Source: Pseudoduganella lutea
GTDB taxonomy: Bacteria; Pseudomonadota; Gammaproteobacteria; Burkholderiales; Burkholderiaceae_D
Assembly: GCF_004209755.1 (NCBI RefSeq)
Contig: NZ_CP035913.1
Coordinates: 5,084,001-5,148,000 of the forward strand
DNA length: 64,000 nucleotides
Direction: 5' to 3'
In this document: one piece after another, positions 8,154 through 17,251 of the stretch
Numbering within the stretch: the stretch's first letter is position 1
How the letters are laid out: every line of letters starts with the position of its first letter
Program-made: the position numbers and the translations under genes
Notes under the pieces: model-generated
Told to the model about the DNA's origin: nothing
Databases searched by the model: none
Seen by the model: only the letters and a program-made list of their open reading frames with translations

Positions 8154-9014
8154 TTGCTATTAATCATTGGTTATATCGTTGTCTGCGCCAGCGTGTTCGG
8201 CGGCTACGCAATGTCTGGTGGACATCTTGCGATCTTGTTCCAGCCATTGGAATTGGTGATGATCGGCGGTGCTGCCGTGGGCGCCCTTTTCGTCGGCAAC
8301 AACAACAAGTCCCTGAAGGCCACGATGGCCGCGCTGCCAACGCTGCTCAAAGGCTCGCGTTATACCAAGGAACTCTACATGGACCTGATGTCGCTGCTGT
8401 TCGACATCCTGTCCAAGGTGCGCAAGGAAGGCCTGATGTCGATCGAAGGCGACATCGAGACGCCGGAGCAGAGCCCGCTGTTCTCCAAGTACCCGTCGGT
8501 GCTGGAGGATCACCATATCGTGGAATTCATGACCGACTACCTGCGCCTGATGGTGTCCGGCAACATGGATGCGTTCCAGATCGAAAACCTGATGGACAAT
8601 GAACTGGAGACCCACCACCACGAGGGCGCCGTGCCGGCGCACGTGATCGCCAAGCTGGGCGATGGCCTGCCGGCCTTCGGTATCGTGGCCGCGGTGATGG
8701 GCGTGGTGCACACGATGGAATCGGTGGGCATGCCACCCGCCGAGCTGGGCCTGCTGATCGCCAAGGCGCTGGTCGGCACGTTCCTCGGGATCCTGCTGGC
8801 CTACGGTTTCGTCGGCCCGCTGGCCAGCCTGCTGGAGCAGAAGCTGGAAGAATCGTCGAAGATGTTCCAGTGCGTAAAGGTCACGCTGCTGGCCAGCCTG
8901 AACGGTTATGCACCGGCGCTGGCGGTCGAATTCGGTCGCAAGGTCCTGTACTCGACCGAACGCCCCACGTTCGCCGAGCTCGAAGACCACATCAAGAAAT
9001 CCAAGTCGAAGTAA
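8154..9014 (+). CDS. motA: Flagellar motor stator protein MotA
   Basis: A 286-residue proton-channel stator subunit with four membrane segments. The sequence aligns from the first residue with E. coli MotA (LLIIGYIVVCASVFGGYAMSGG, then PLELVMIGGAAVGALFVGNN). The cytoplasmic loop contains KVRKEGLMSIEGDIE, where conserved charges contact FliG, and the last two helices carry GDGLPAFGIVAAVMGVVHTM and LVGTFLGILLAYGFVGP with the key prolines. The start is TTG at 8154, supported by AGGAGA at 8140-8145 and by this alignment; no ATG fits. motB follows after 21 bases. Confidence 0.97.
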   Translation: MLLIIGYIVVCASVFGGYAMSGGHLAILFQPLELVMIGGAAVGALFVGNNNKSLKATMAALPTLLKGSRYTKELYMDLMSLLFDILSKVRKEGLMSIEGDIETPEQSPLFSKYPSVLEDHHIVEFMTDYLRLMVSGNMDAFQIENLMDNELETHHHEGAVPAHVIAKLGDGLPAFGIVAAVMGVVHTMESVGMPPAELGLLIAKALVGTFLGILLAYGFVGPLASLLEQKLEESSKMFQCVKVTLLASLNGYAPALAVEFGRKVLYSTERPTFAELEDHIKKSKSK

Positions 9015-9035
9015 TGGCCAGCGGAGGTAGGCACC

Positions 9036-9980
9036 ATGGCTGATGAAGGCCTGCGGCCCATTATCGTCAAGCGCATCAAGAAAGGCGGCGGCGGTCACCA
9101 CGGCGGCGCCTGGAAGATCGCGTATGCCGACTTCGTGACGGCGATGATGGCCTTTTTCCTGTTGATGTGGCTGCTCGGTTCGACGACGAAGGGCGACCTG
9201 AACGGCATCTCGGAGTACTTCAAGACACCGCTGAAAGTGGCGATGCAGGGCGGCTCGGGCAGCGGCGACAGCTCGTCCGTGATTCCCGGCGGCGGCAAGG
9301 ACCTGACCCGCAAGGATGGGCAGGTCAAGGGCGGCGACGACCCCGCCACCAGGAAGAAGACGTTCAACCTGACGGCCGCCAAGCAGGCCATGGAGCGGGA
9401 AGAAACACAGCGCCTGCAGGGCCTGAAGGAAAAGCTGCAGCAGAAGATCGAGAGTTCCGCGGCCCTGAAGAAATTCAAGGACCAGCTGTTGCTCGACTTT
9501 ACCAGCGAGGGCTTGCGGATCCAGATCGTGGATGAGCAGAACCGTCCGATGTTCCCGTCCGCCAGGGCCGAACTGGCGGGCTACACGCGCGAAATCCTCA
9601 CGGAGATCGGCCCGATCCTGAACGATGTGCCGAACAAGATCGGCCTGTCGGGCCACACGGATGCCACGCCCTACTTCTCGGAGAACGGCTACAGCAACTG
9701 GGAACTGTCGGCCGATCGCGCCAATGCGTCGCGGCGCGCGCTCGTTCAAGGCGGGATGCAGGACAATAAGGTCATGCGCGTCGTGGGCCTGGGCTCGGCC
9801 GTGAACCTGGACCGCAAGGATCCGTTCAATCCGATCAACCGCCGCATCAGCATCATCGTGATGAACAAGAAAACGGAAGAGGGCCTGATGCGCGACGCCG
9901 GCAAGCTGGAAATCGGCACCGGCGCCGCGCAGGAGGGGGCAGCGGAACTGGAACCGGGGCCGCCGCAGGCCCGGCGCTAG
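9036..9980 (+). CDS. motB: Flagellar motor stator protein MotB
   Basis: A 314-residue stator subunit: basic cytoplasmic N-terminus with a GGGGHHGG stretch, one membrane helix (KIAYADFVTAMMAFFLLMWLLG) with the proton-carrying Asp at position 32 as in E. coli, a plug/linker, and a C-terminal OmpA-like peptidoglycan-binding domain (GLSGHTDATPY ... NWELSADRANASRRAL ... NRRISIIV). It anchors the MotA ring to the cell wall. The acidic, Pro/Ala-rich tail after residue ~290 is a local extension. Co-transcribed with motA. Confidence 0.97.
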   Translation: MADEGLRPIIVKRIKKGGGGHHGGAWKIAYADFVTAMMAFFLLMWLLGSTTKGDLNGISEYFKTPLKVAMQGGSGSGDSSSVIPGGGKDLTRKDGQVKGGDDPATRKKTFNLTAAKQAMEREETQRLQGLKEKLQQKIESSAALKKFKDQLLLDFTSEGLRIQIVDEQNRPMFPSARAELAGYTREILTEIGPILNDVPNKIGLSGHTDATPYFSENGYSNWELSADRANASRRALVQGGMQDNKVMRVVGLGSAVNLDRKDPFNPINRRISIIVMNKKTEEGLMRDAGKLEIGTGAAQEGAAELEPGPPQARR

Positions 9981-10023
9981 CGGGTAGCCGGGCAACCAAG
10001 CAAAAGAGTCAACGCGAGATCAC

Positions 10024-10572
10024 ATGAACAGAAAAAAAATCCTCGGTTCCCACGTGAAGCGCCTGCTGTCCGGTGTGTCGGACCACGGCAAGCGGCACCT
10101 GACGGAGGTGGAAACGGACCTGCTGCAGACCAACCTGCTGCTGGAAGAGGCGATCGAGAAGCTGTCGCGCAACTTCATGGCCATCCATGCCGCCGTCAAC
10201 GACCAGCAGGGCACGATCCGGCTGCTGCTCGACGGCGGCACGCCGTCGGTCGAGGACAAGGAAAAGCTCGAGGCGATGAACGAGCAGGTCGGCGCGCATG
10301 TCAACGCGGCGATCACCAGCATGCAGTTCCAGGACATGACGAGCCAGCTGATCGACCGCACGCTGAAACGGGTGACGGGACTGCGCGAGTTCCTGGCCAC
10401 GCTGGGGGCGCATGGCGCCGAGATGAGCCCGGACAGCGACAACGATGAAATGGTGGAGCTGCTGGGCAAGGTCAGCATGGCGCTGGCGATCCAGAGCCTC
10501 GAGTTGCGCAATGTGCTGCGCAAGGCGGTCAGCCAGAAGCACCTCGAGAGCGGCGACATCGAACTGTTCTGA
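10024..10572 (+). CDS. CheZ-type chemotaxis phosphatase paralogue (predicted CheY-P phosphatase)
   Basis: A 182-residue all-helical protein between motB and cheY. Residues 100-108 read MQFQDMTSQ and are followed by LIDRTLKRV. CheZ catalysis uses Asp and Gln in a D-x-x-x-Q pattern (DLTGQ in FQDLTGQVIKRV), and here D104 and Q108 are kept in the same frame. The true CheZ of this cluster lies at 18973-19620 with D146/Q150, so this is a second, shorter member. It does not end in the CheZ CheY-binding tail LLDSLGF but in SGDIELF, almost the same as the tail of CheD in this cluster (AGEIELF). Phosphatase activity is inferred from the conserved pair. A scaffold role without catalysis is the main alternative. 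Confidence 0.72.
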   Translation: MNRKKILGSHVKRLLSGVSDHGKRHLTEVETDLLQTNLLLEEAIEKLSRNFMAIHAAVNDQQGTIRLLLDGGTPSVEDKEKLEAMNEQVGAHVNAAITSMQFQDMTSQLIDRTLKRVTGLREFLATLGAHGAEMSPDSDNDEMVELLGKVSMALAIQSLELRNVLRKAVSQKHLESGDIELF

Positions 10573-10654
10573 GCTGTTTTCGGTACGGATTGAAAACACA
10601 GCGGGCCGTCAAGTGCCCGATATTTAGTAATAAGTAGATAAGTGAGAGAAAAAC

Positions 10655-11020
10655 ATGGCTAAAACAATTCTTGCGGTTGACGATTCCAGCTCCCTGCGCC
10701 AGATGGTGGCGTTCAGCCTGAAGGCCGCCGGCTATCAGGTCGTGGAAGCGGTCGACGGCCAGGATGGCCTGGACAAGGCAAAGCAGGGCGCCGTGGACCT
10801 GGTGCTGACCGACCAGAACATGCCGAAGATGGATGGCCTGCAGCTGATCAAGAGCCTGCGCGAATTGCCGGCCTATGCCAAGACGCCGATCCTGATGCTG
10901 ACCACCGAATCGTCCGACGAGATGAAGGCCAAGGGCCGCGCCGCCGGCGCCAACGGCTGGCTGGTCAAGCCGTTCGACCCGCAGCGCCTGATCGAGGTGG
11001 TCAAGAAGGTCATCGGCTGA
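10655..11020 (+). CDS. cheY: Chemotaxis response regulator CheY-like (first copy)
   Basis: A 121-residue single receiver: acidic pair in VDDSSS, phospho-acceptor D53 (VLTDQNMP), switch Thr in LMLTTES, and Lys in LVKPFDP. It sits immediately before cheA, the place often taken by a CheA-coupled CheY-type regulator. It differs clearly from the second CheY (18580-18969), which is closer to the motor-binding E. coli type. The first copy could be a phosphate sink or a different output. Preceded by a 36-base run of A/T-rich spacer and a GTGAGAG ribosome site. Confidence 0.9.
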   Translation: MAKTILAVDDSSSLRQMVAFSLKAAGYQVVEAVDGQDGLDKAKQGAVDLVLTDQNMPKMDGLQLIKSLRELPAYAKTPILMLTTESSDEMKAKGRAAGANGWLVKPFDPQRLIEVVKKVIG

Positions 11021-11066
11021 CCATGCGCGCTGCAAGCCTGGCATACAGCATCAGCGGAGTCGCGTC

Positions 11067-13292
11067 ATGACGATCGATATTAGCCAGTTCTTCCAGGTCT
11101 TCTTCGACGAGGCAGAGGAACTGCTGGCTGAAATGGAGCGCCTGCTGCTGGCGGTCGACGTGGACGCGCCGACCGAGGAAGACCTGAACGCGATCTTCCG
11201 CACCGCCCATTCCGTGAAGGGTGGCGCCGGCACGTTCGGCCTGACCGACATGACCGAGGTCACGCACGTGCTCGAGACCTTGCTGGACCGTATCCGCAAG
11301 GGCGAGATGGCGCTGACGCTCGACCACGTGGACGCCTTCCTGGCGGCCAAGGATGCGCTCAAGATGCAGCTCGACGGCCACCGCCTCGGCAGCACCGTCG
11401 ACCAGGATGCCGTGGGCGACGTGCGGATGATGCTGCAGCACCTCGCGCAGGACGTGCAGGTGGAGGCGATCGCCCACGTGGCGCCGGCATTCCAGGGCGC
11501 CGCCGTGGATACCGCGGCGGTCGACCACAGCGGCGGGCGCCGCTGGCGGCTCGAGCTGCCGAAGATGGCGCACCGCGAAGTGACGGCGCTGGCGGCCGAG
11601 CTGGGCCTGCTGGCCCACGTGGTCGTGACGCCGATCGACAACGACCGCAACGCGATGGTCGTCACCACGCATGAAAGCCTGGACGACATCGTGGCGATCT
11701 GCTCCTTCGTGCTGAACACGGAGGACATGGTCATTACCGAGCTGCCGCCGCTGACGGACGAGCAGGCCGCGCGCGAGCAGACGGCGCGCAGGGAGGTCGA
11801 GGACGACCTCGGCTATGGCTTCTTCGAGCCGCTCACGCCGGCCGAAACAGCTGCCGGCGCGGCAGCGGCGTCCGGCGACGGCTACGGTTTCTTCCAGCCG
11901 CTGGAAGAGATCCGCGCCAATGCCGAAGGCGCCGGCGACGCGGCGCGCGGCTATGGCTTCTTCCAGCCGGTCGAGCAGATCCGCGCCGCCGCCGGCATCG
12001 CGGAATCCTCCCCGGCCGAGCGGGTGGTCGAGGAAAAGAAGGTATTGAGGAAGGAAGTGGAAAAGGCGACCGCCGTGGCCCATGGCCAGGGCGCCGAAGC
12101 GTCGTCGATCCGCGTCTCGATCGAGAAGGTGGACCAGCTGATCAACCTGGTGGGCGAACTGGTGATCACGCAGGCGATGATCGAGCAGCGCGTCGATGCG
12201 CTCGATGCGATGGTGCACGAGAAGCTGCTCGCTTCGGTGGGCCAGCTGACCCGCAACACGCGCGACCTGCAGGAAGCGGTGATGTCGATCCGGATGATGC
12301 CGATGGACTTCGTGTTCTCGCGCTTCCCGCGCATGGTGCGCGACCTTGCCACCAAGCTGGGCAAGAAGGTCGACTTCATCACGAACGGCGCGGCGACGGA
12401 ACTGGACAAGGGCCTGATCGAGCGCATCGTCGATCCGCTGACGCACCTGGTGCGCAACAGCATCGACCATGGCATCGAAATGCCCGACGTGCGGCGCGCC
12501 GCCGGCAAGGCCGACGCGGGCCGGCTGTTCCTGTCGGCCTCGCACCAGGGCGGCAACATCATCATCGAGGTGTCGGACGATGGCGGCGGCCTGAACCGCG
12601 AGCGCATCCTGGCCAAGGCACGCCAGAACGGCTTGCCGGTATCGGACACGATGGCCGACACCGACGTGTGGCAGCTGATCTTCGCGCCGGGCTTTTCGAC
12701 GGCAGAGCAGGTGACCGACGTTTCCGGCCGCGGCGTGGGCATGGACGTCGTCAAGCGCAACATCACGGCAATGGGCGGCACCGTGGACATCCGCTCGGCC
12801 AAGGGCTTCGGCACCACGATCTCGATCTCGCTGCCGCTGACGCTGGCGATCCTGGACGGCATGTCGATCCGGGTCGGCGAGGAAGTCTACATCCTGCCGC
12901 TGGGCTTCGTGGTCGAATCGCTGCAGCCGGTGGAATCGGATGTGCGCGAGATTTCCGGCAAGGGCCGTGTGGTCAAGGTGCGCGGCGAATACCTGCCGCT
13001 GATTCCCCTGTACCAGATGTTCGGCATCGCCCCGCGCTTTGCCGAGCCGTGGGAAGGCATCCTGGTGATCCTGGAAACGGATGGCAAGAAAGCCTGCCTC
13101 TTCGTCGACGAACTGGTCGGCCAGCAGCAGGTGGTGGTGAAAAACCTGGAATCGAATTACCGCAAGGTGGCCGGCATCTCGGGCGCAACGATTCTCGGCG
13201 ACGGCGGCGTGGCCCTGATCCTGGACGTGGCGGCGCTGATCCGCTCGTCGCGCCAGCTCGTGGACGAGACGACGCTGAACACGCTGGGCTGA
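11067..13292 (+). CDS. cheA: Chemotaxis histidine kinase CheA with a triple YGFF repeat linker
   Basis: A 741-residue kinase. P1 (Hpt) carries the phosphorylated His at position 48 in FRTAHSVKGGAGTFG. A CheY/CheB-docking P2-like region follows (residues ~150-235). Then comes a linker with YGFF at residues 250, 273 and 296, an exact 23-residue period. P3 dimerisation begins near SIRVSIEKVDQLINLVGELVITQ, the P4 ATPase has N, G1 and G2 boxes (LVRNSIDHGIE, SDDGGGLN, GRGVGMDVVKRN), and P5 is CheW-like to the C-terminus. Autophosphorylates under receptor control and passes phosphate to CheY and CheB. The repeat linker is the odd element; it may be extra docking peptide. Confidence 0.97.
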   Translation: MTIDISQFFQVFFDEAEELLAEMERLLLAVDVDAPTEEDLNAIFRTAHSVKGGAGTFGLTDMTEVTHVLETLLDRIRKGEMALTLDHVDAFLAAKDALKMQLDGHRLGSTVDQDAVGDVRMMLQHLAQDVQVEAIAHVAPAFQGAAVDTAAVDHSGGRRWRLELPKMAHREVTALAAELGLLAHVVVTPIDNDRNAMVVTTHESLDDIVAICSFVLNTEDMVITELPPLTDEQAAREQTARREVEDDLGYGFFEPLTPAETAAGAAAASGDGYGFFQPLEEIRANAEGAGDAARGYGFFQPVEQIRAAAGIAESSPAERVVEEKKVLRKEVEKATAVAHGQGAEASSIRVSIEKVDQLINLVGELVITQAMIEQRVDALDAMVHEKLLASVGQLTRNTRDLQEAVMSIRMMPMDFVFSRFPRMVRDLATKLGKKVDFITNGAATELDKGLIERIVDPLTHLVRNSIDHGIEMPDVRRAAGKADAGRLFLSASHQGGNIIIEVSDDGGGLNRERILAKARQNGLPVSDTMADTDVWQLIFAPGFSTAEQVTDVSGRGVGMDVVKRNITAMGGTVDIRSAKGFGTTISISLPLTLAILDGMSIRVGEEVYILPLGFVVESLQPVESDVREISGKGRVVKVRGEYLPLIPLYQMFGIAPRFAEPWEGILVILETDGKKACLFVDELVGQQQVVVKNLESNYRKVAGISGATILGDGGVALILDVAALIRSSRQLVDETTLNTLG

Positions 13293-13378
13293 GCCGGGCC
13301 GGGTTGGGCCGGGTTGGGCCGAGTTCGGCGACGCCGCCCGGGGCACGATTGAATATTTAGGAAAGCAAAGGACACAAC

Positions 13379-13861
13379 ATGGCAGACGCAAACCAGCAGG
13401 CCGACATCGCGGGCCACGAATTCCTCGCCTTCACGCTGGGCAAGGAAGAATACGGCATCGATATCCTCAAGGTGCAGGAGATCCGTGGCTACGAAGCGGT
13501 GACCCGCATCGCCAACGCGCCGGAGTTCATCAAGGGCGTGATCAACCTGCGCGGCATCATCATTCCCGTGGTGGACATGCGCATCAAGTTTCGCCTGGGC
13601 GAACCGGTGTACGACCAGTTTACCGTGGTGATCATCCTGAACATCAACGGCCGCGTGGTGGGCATGGTGGTCGACAGCGTGTCCGACGTGATCACGCTGG
13701 AGCCGGAGCAGATCAAGCCGGCGCCGGAAATGGGCACGGTGTTCTCTTCCGAGTACATGACCGGCCTGGGCACGGTGGCCGAGCGGATGCTGATCCTGAT
13801 GGACATCGACAAGCTGATGTCGAGCCCGGAAATGGGCCTGATGGACAACATCGCGGCATAA
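13379..13861 (+). CDS. cheW: Chemotaxis adaptor protein CheW
   Basis: A 160-residue SH3-like scaffold that links receptors to CheA. Family landmarks: [27 protein letters not shown], then [19 protein letters not shown] and the closing [11 protein letters not shown] with a final helix. It lies 86 bases after cheA in the same direction. The gap to the next gene contains short repeats of CAGCAGTAA and no coding potential. Confidence 0.97.
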   Translation: MADANQQADIAGHEFLAFTLGKEEYGIDILKVQEIRGYEAVTRIANAPEFIKGVINLRGIIIPVVDMRIKFRLGEPVYDQFTVVIILNINGRVVGMVVDSVSDVITLEPEQIKPAPEMGTVFSSEYMTGLGTVAERMLILMDIDKLMSSPEMGLMDNIAA

Positions 13862-14013
13862 GCAGGACAACGCAGGAATTCGCAATAAGCGACAGCAACA
13901 GGCAGCAGTAACAAGCATCAGTAATAAGCAGCAGTAAAACAGCAGTAAAACAATACGGGCCGCCAGCACCCCGGCAGAGGGCGTGGCGCCACATCGAGAG
14001 AACGGGATTGAAA

Positions 14014-15723
14014 ATGAGTGTACGTAACTACAAGATCGGTACACGCCTCGGCATCGGGTTCGGCATCATCCTGCTGATCCTGGTGGCGCTGGTGCTGACC
14101 GCCAACGGACTGAATCACCGCAACAAGTCGCAGCTGAACGAGGGCCTGGAACTGACCAGCGCCAAGACCCGCGCGGCCACGGCGATGAAGAGCGCGATGC
14201 TGGAATCGGGCATCGCCATGCGCAACATCGGCCTGCAGTCGGACGTCGAGCTGATGCAGAAGGAAGAAGCCAAGGTGAAGGCGCAGCAGGCGCGCTACGT
14301 CGAAGCGCTTGGCAGGCTGGAAAAGCTGGGCCTGGACGCTGCCGAGAAGCAGACGCTGGCAGAACTGGCAGTGCTGGACAAGGACGTGGATGTCGCGTTC
14401 AAGGAAGCGATGGCGCAGGTGATGGCCTTCAATGCCGAGGGCGCGACCAAGATCATCTCGGGCCGCATCGACCCGCTGAACACGCGCACGCTGGCGGACC
14501 TGAATCGCCTGCTGGACATGCAGCAGGCGGCGCAGAAGACATTCCAGCAACGCTCGGTGGAAGCGGACAGGCGCGTGCTGATGCTGACCCTGCTGCTGGG
14601 CGCGCTGGGCGTGGCCGCCGGTATCGTCTGCGCGATCTTTACCACGCGTTCGATCACCGTGCCGCTGGCTGGTGCCGTGCAGGTGGCGAAGCGGGTCGCC
14701 GCGGGCGAACTGACTTCGCGTGTCGTCGTCGAGGGCAGGGATGAAACCAGCGAACTGCTGCAGGCGCTGAAGGACATGAACGACAGCCTCGTGAAGACGG
14801 TGGGCCAGGTGCGCAGCGGCACCGAGACCATCGCCCTGGCGTCGCAGGAAATCGCCTCGGGCAATGCCGACCTGTCGTCGCGCACCGAAACGCAGGCCAA
14901 CTCGCTGGGCGAGACGGCCAGCGCGATGGGCACGCTGACGTCCACGGTGAAGCAGAACGCGGACAACGCGCGCCAGGCGAACCAGCTGGCCGTGTCGGCG
15001 TCGTCGGTGGCGGAAAAGGGTGGCCAGGTCGTTTCGCAGGTGGTCGATACGATGGGTTCGATCAAGGCCAGTTCTTCGAAGATCGTCGACATCATCGGCG
15101 TCATCGACGGCATCGCCTTCCAGACCAACATCCTGGCGCTGAACGCGGCCGTGGAAGCGGCACGCGCCGGCGAGCAGGGCCGCGGCTTCGCCGTGGTGGC
15201 TTCCGAAGTGCGCAACCTGGCGCAGCGTTCGGCCAGCGCGGCCAAGGAAATCAAGGCGCTGATCGACGATTCCGTGACGAAGGTCGACGCCGGCGGCAAG
15301 CTGGTCGACGAAGCCGGCCAGACGATGGAACTGATCGTCACGTCGATCCGCCAGGTGACCGACATCATGGGCGAGATCACCGCCGCCACCCAGGAACAGA
15401 GCAGCGGCATCGAGGAAGTGAACATGTCGATCGCGCAGATGGACGACATGACGCAGCAGAACGCCGCGCTCGTGGAACAGGCCGCCGCGGCTGCCGAAAG
15501 CATGCAGGACCAGGCCCAGCGCCTGGCCGAGGCGGTGGCGATCTTCAAGCTGGGCGGCGAGGCGGTGGCCCTGCCCGTGGCCGCAGCGAAGCCTGTCACC
15601 AGGCCCGCCGCGAAGCCGCTCGCCAGACCCGCCGTGCCCACTGCACGCGCGGTGACGGTGGCCAAGGCACCGGCGAAGAAGTCCGCGCCGGCACCGGCCG
15701 GCGACGACTGGGAAGAGTTCTGA
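14014..15723 (+). CDS. Methyl-accepting chemotaxis protein
   Basis: A 569-residue transmembrane receptor. TM1 is near residues 9-31 ([20 protein letters not shown]), then a ~150-residue periplasmic four-helix region, TM2 near 187-210, a HAMP domain, and the long signalling coiled coil with the invariant hairpin tip ([29 protein letters not shown] region). After an Ala/Pro-rich linker it ends in DDWEEF, close to the NWETF tether that recruits CheR and CheB to high-abundance receptors. The start is ATG 14014; an in-frame TTG two codons earlier is less likely. The ligand cannot be read from the sequence. Confidence 0.95.
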   Translation: MSVRNYKIGTRLGIGFGIILLILVALVLTANGLNHRNKSQLNEGLELTSAKTRAATAMKSAMLESGIAMRNIGLQSDVELMQKEEAKVKAQQARYVEALGRLEKLGLDAAEKQTLAELAVLDKDVDVAFKEAMAQVMAFNAEGATKIISGRIDPLNTRTLADLNRLLDMQQAAQKTFQQRSVEADRRVLMLTLLLGALGVAAGIVCAIFTTRSITVPLAGAVQVAKRVAAGELTSRVVVEGRDETSELLQALKDMNDSLVKTVGQVRSGTETIALASQEIASGNADLSSRTETQANSLGETASAMGTLTSTVKQNADNARQANQLAVSASSVAEKGGQVVSQVVDTMGSIKASSSKIVDIIGVIDGIAFQTNILALNAAVEAARAGEQGRGFAVVASEVRNLAQRSASAAKEIKALIDDSVTKVDAGGKLVDEAGQTMELIVTSIRQVTDIMGEITAATQEQSSGIEEVNMSIAQMDDMTQQNAALVEQAAAAAESMQDQAQRLAEAVAIFKLGGEAVALPVAAAKPVTRPAAKPLARPAVPTARAVTVAKAPAKKSAPAPAGDDWEEF

Positions 15724-15736
15724 TTCCCCGGGAGCG

Positions 15737-16597
15737 ATGATGTCCAGAGATACCGTCAAGGAATTCGACTTCAATGGCCGCGACTTCGAACGCGTGCGTG
15801 GACTGATCTACAAGCGGGCCGGCATTTCGCTGGCCGACAGCAAGCAGGAGATGGTCTATTCGCGCCTGGCCCGGCGCCTGCGGGCAACCGGCATCGTGTC
15901 GTTCGCCAGGTACCTGGACGACCTGGAGGCGGGCCGCATGCCCGATGAGTGGGAATCGTTCACCAACGCGCTGACGACGAACCTGACGTCGTTCTTTCGC
16001 GAGGCGCACCATTTCCCGCTGCTGGCCGAGCACGTGAAGAAGCACAAGGGTGAAACGCTCAACATCTGGTGCTCGGCCAGTTCCACCGGCGAGGAGCCGT
16101 ATTCGATCGCGATCACCGTGTGCGAGGCGCTGGGCACCCTGACGCCGCCCGTGCACATCATCGCCACCGACATCGATACCAACGTGCTGGCGACCGCCGC
16201 CAATGGCATCTATCCGCTCGAACGGATCGAGAAGCTGACGGCGGAGCAGCAGCGCCGCTTCTTCCTGAAAGGGAAGGGCGACAAGGCCGGCATGGTGCGC
16301 GCGCGCCCGGAACTGCGCCAGCTGATCACGTATCGTCCATTGAACCTGCTGGAAGAACGGTGGGACATCCGCGGGCCGTTCGACGTGATCTTTTGCCGCA
16401 ACGTGATGATCTACTTCGACAAGGCCACGCAGCGCAAGATCCTGTCGCGCTTCGTGCCGCTGATGAAGCCCGATGGATTGCTGTTTGCCGGGCACTCCGA
16501 GAATTTCCTGTACGTGTCGGAATCGCTGAAACTGCGCGGCAAGACCGTGTACGAGCTGGATAACGCCGCGCGGGCAGCCGTGCAGCAGCGGGCCTGA
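15737..16597 (+). CDS. cheR: Chemotaxis protein methyltransferase CheR
   Basis: A 286-residue enzyme that methylates receptor glutamates using SAM for adaptation. The N-terminal helical domain is followed by the catalytic part with LTTNLTSFFREAHHFPLL, the SAM loop WCSASSTGEEPYSIA, ATDIDTNVL, and DVIFCRNVMIYFD. It starts 13 bases after the receptor gene; the first of two adjacent ATG codons is used here. The beta-subdomain typical of pentapeptide-dependent CheR appears present, in keeping with the DDWEEF receptor tail. Confidence 0.97.
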   Translation: MMSRDTVKEFDFNGRDFERVRGLIYKRAGISLADSKQEMVYSRLARRLRATGIVSFARYLDDLEAGRMPDEWESFTNALTTNLTSFFREAHHFPLLAEHVKKHKGETLNIWCSASSTGEEPYSIAITVCEALGTLTPPVHIIATDIDTNVLATAANGIYPLERIEKLTAEQQRRFFLKGKGDKAGMVRARPELRQLITYRPLNLLEERWDIRGPFDVIFCRNVMIYFDKATQRKILSRFVPLMKPDGLLFAGHSENFLYVSESLKLRGKTVYELDNAARAAVQQRA

Positions 16598-16625
16598 AAC
16601 GCGCCCGCAACGAGAAAGACTCACG

Positions 16626-17225
16626 ATGGACAATGAACATATCGCCACCAACGTCTACTACGACCGCACGTTCGACTGCCAGGCGGCGAAGATCCTGCCG
16701 GGCGAGTACTACTTCACGCAGAAGGACATGCTGATCGTGACGGTGCTGGGCTCGTGCGTATCGGCCTGCATCCGCGACCGCGTGACGGGCCTGGGCGGCA
16801 TGAACCACTTCATGCTGCCGGACGGCGGCGCGGACGCGAACAGCCCCGTCTCGGCATCGGCCCGCTATGGCACGTATGCGATGGAAATCCTGATCAACAG
16901 CCTGCTGAAGTCGGGCGCGCGGCGCGACAACCTGGAAGCGAAGGTCTTCGGGGGCGGCGCGGTGCTGAAGGGTTTCACGGCGATGAACGTGGGCGAACGC
17001 AATGCGGCATTCGTGCAGACTTTCCTGCGCAATGAACGGATCCGCGTGGTGGCCGAGGACCTGAACGACGTATATCCGCGCAAGGTGTATTTCTTCCCCC
17101 GTACCGGCAAGGTGCTGGTGAAAAAGCTGATGCAGTCGCATAACGACACGCTGGCGAAACGCGAAATCGAATACGCCAGCCGCCTGAAGGTGCAGCCGGT
17201 GGCCGGCGAAATCGAGCTGTTTTGA
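16626..17225 (+). CDS. cheD: Chemoreceptor glutamine deamidase CheD
   Basis: A 199-residue protein with the deamidase core TVLGSCVSACIRDR (nucleophilic Cys) and GGMNHFMLP (catalytic His), plus FGGGAVLKGF. It converts receptor glutamines to glutamates that CheR and CheB can then work on. It ends in VAGEIELF, a tail nearly shared with the CheZ-like protein at 10024-10572. It lies between cheR and cheB with short gaps, so it is part of the same operon. Confidence 0.96.
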   Translation: MDNEHIATNVYYDRTFDCQAAKILPGEYYFTQKDMLIVTVLGSCVSACIRDRVTGLGGMNHFMLPDGGADANSPVSASARYGTYAMEILINSLLKSGARRDNLEAKVFGGGAVLKGFTAMNVGERNAAFVQTFLRNERIRVVAEDLNDVYPRKVYFFPRTGKVLVKKLMQSHNDTLAKREIEYASRLKVQPVAGEIELF

Positions 17226-17251
17226 CTTGAAGCATTTCTGACGAGGTTTGC

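Noticed and set aside
10575..10640. A sigma-28 promoter before the first cheY
   Set aside because: A GCCCGATA string occurs, but no TAAAGTTT-like element lies 11 bases upstream of it.
13862..14007. CAGCAGTAA-type repeats between cheW and the receptor gene
   Set aside because: The copies are irregular in spacing and sequence; looks like simple low-complexity spacer.
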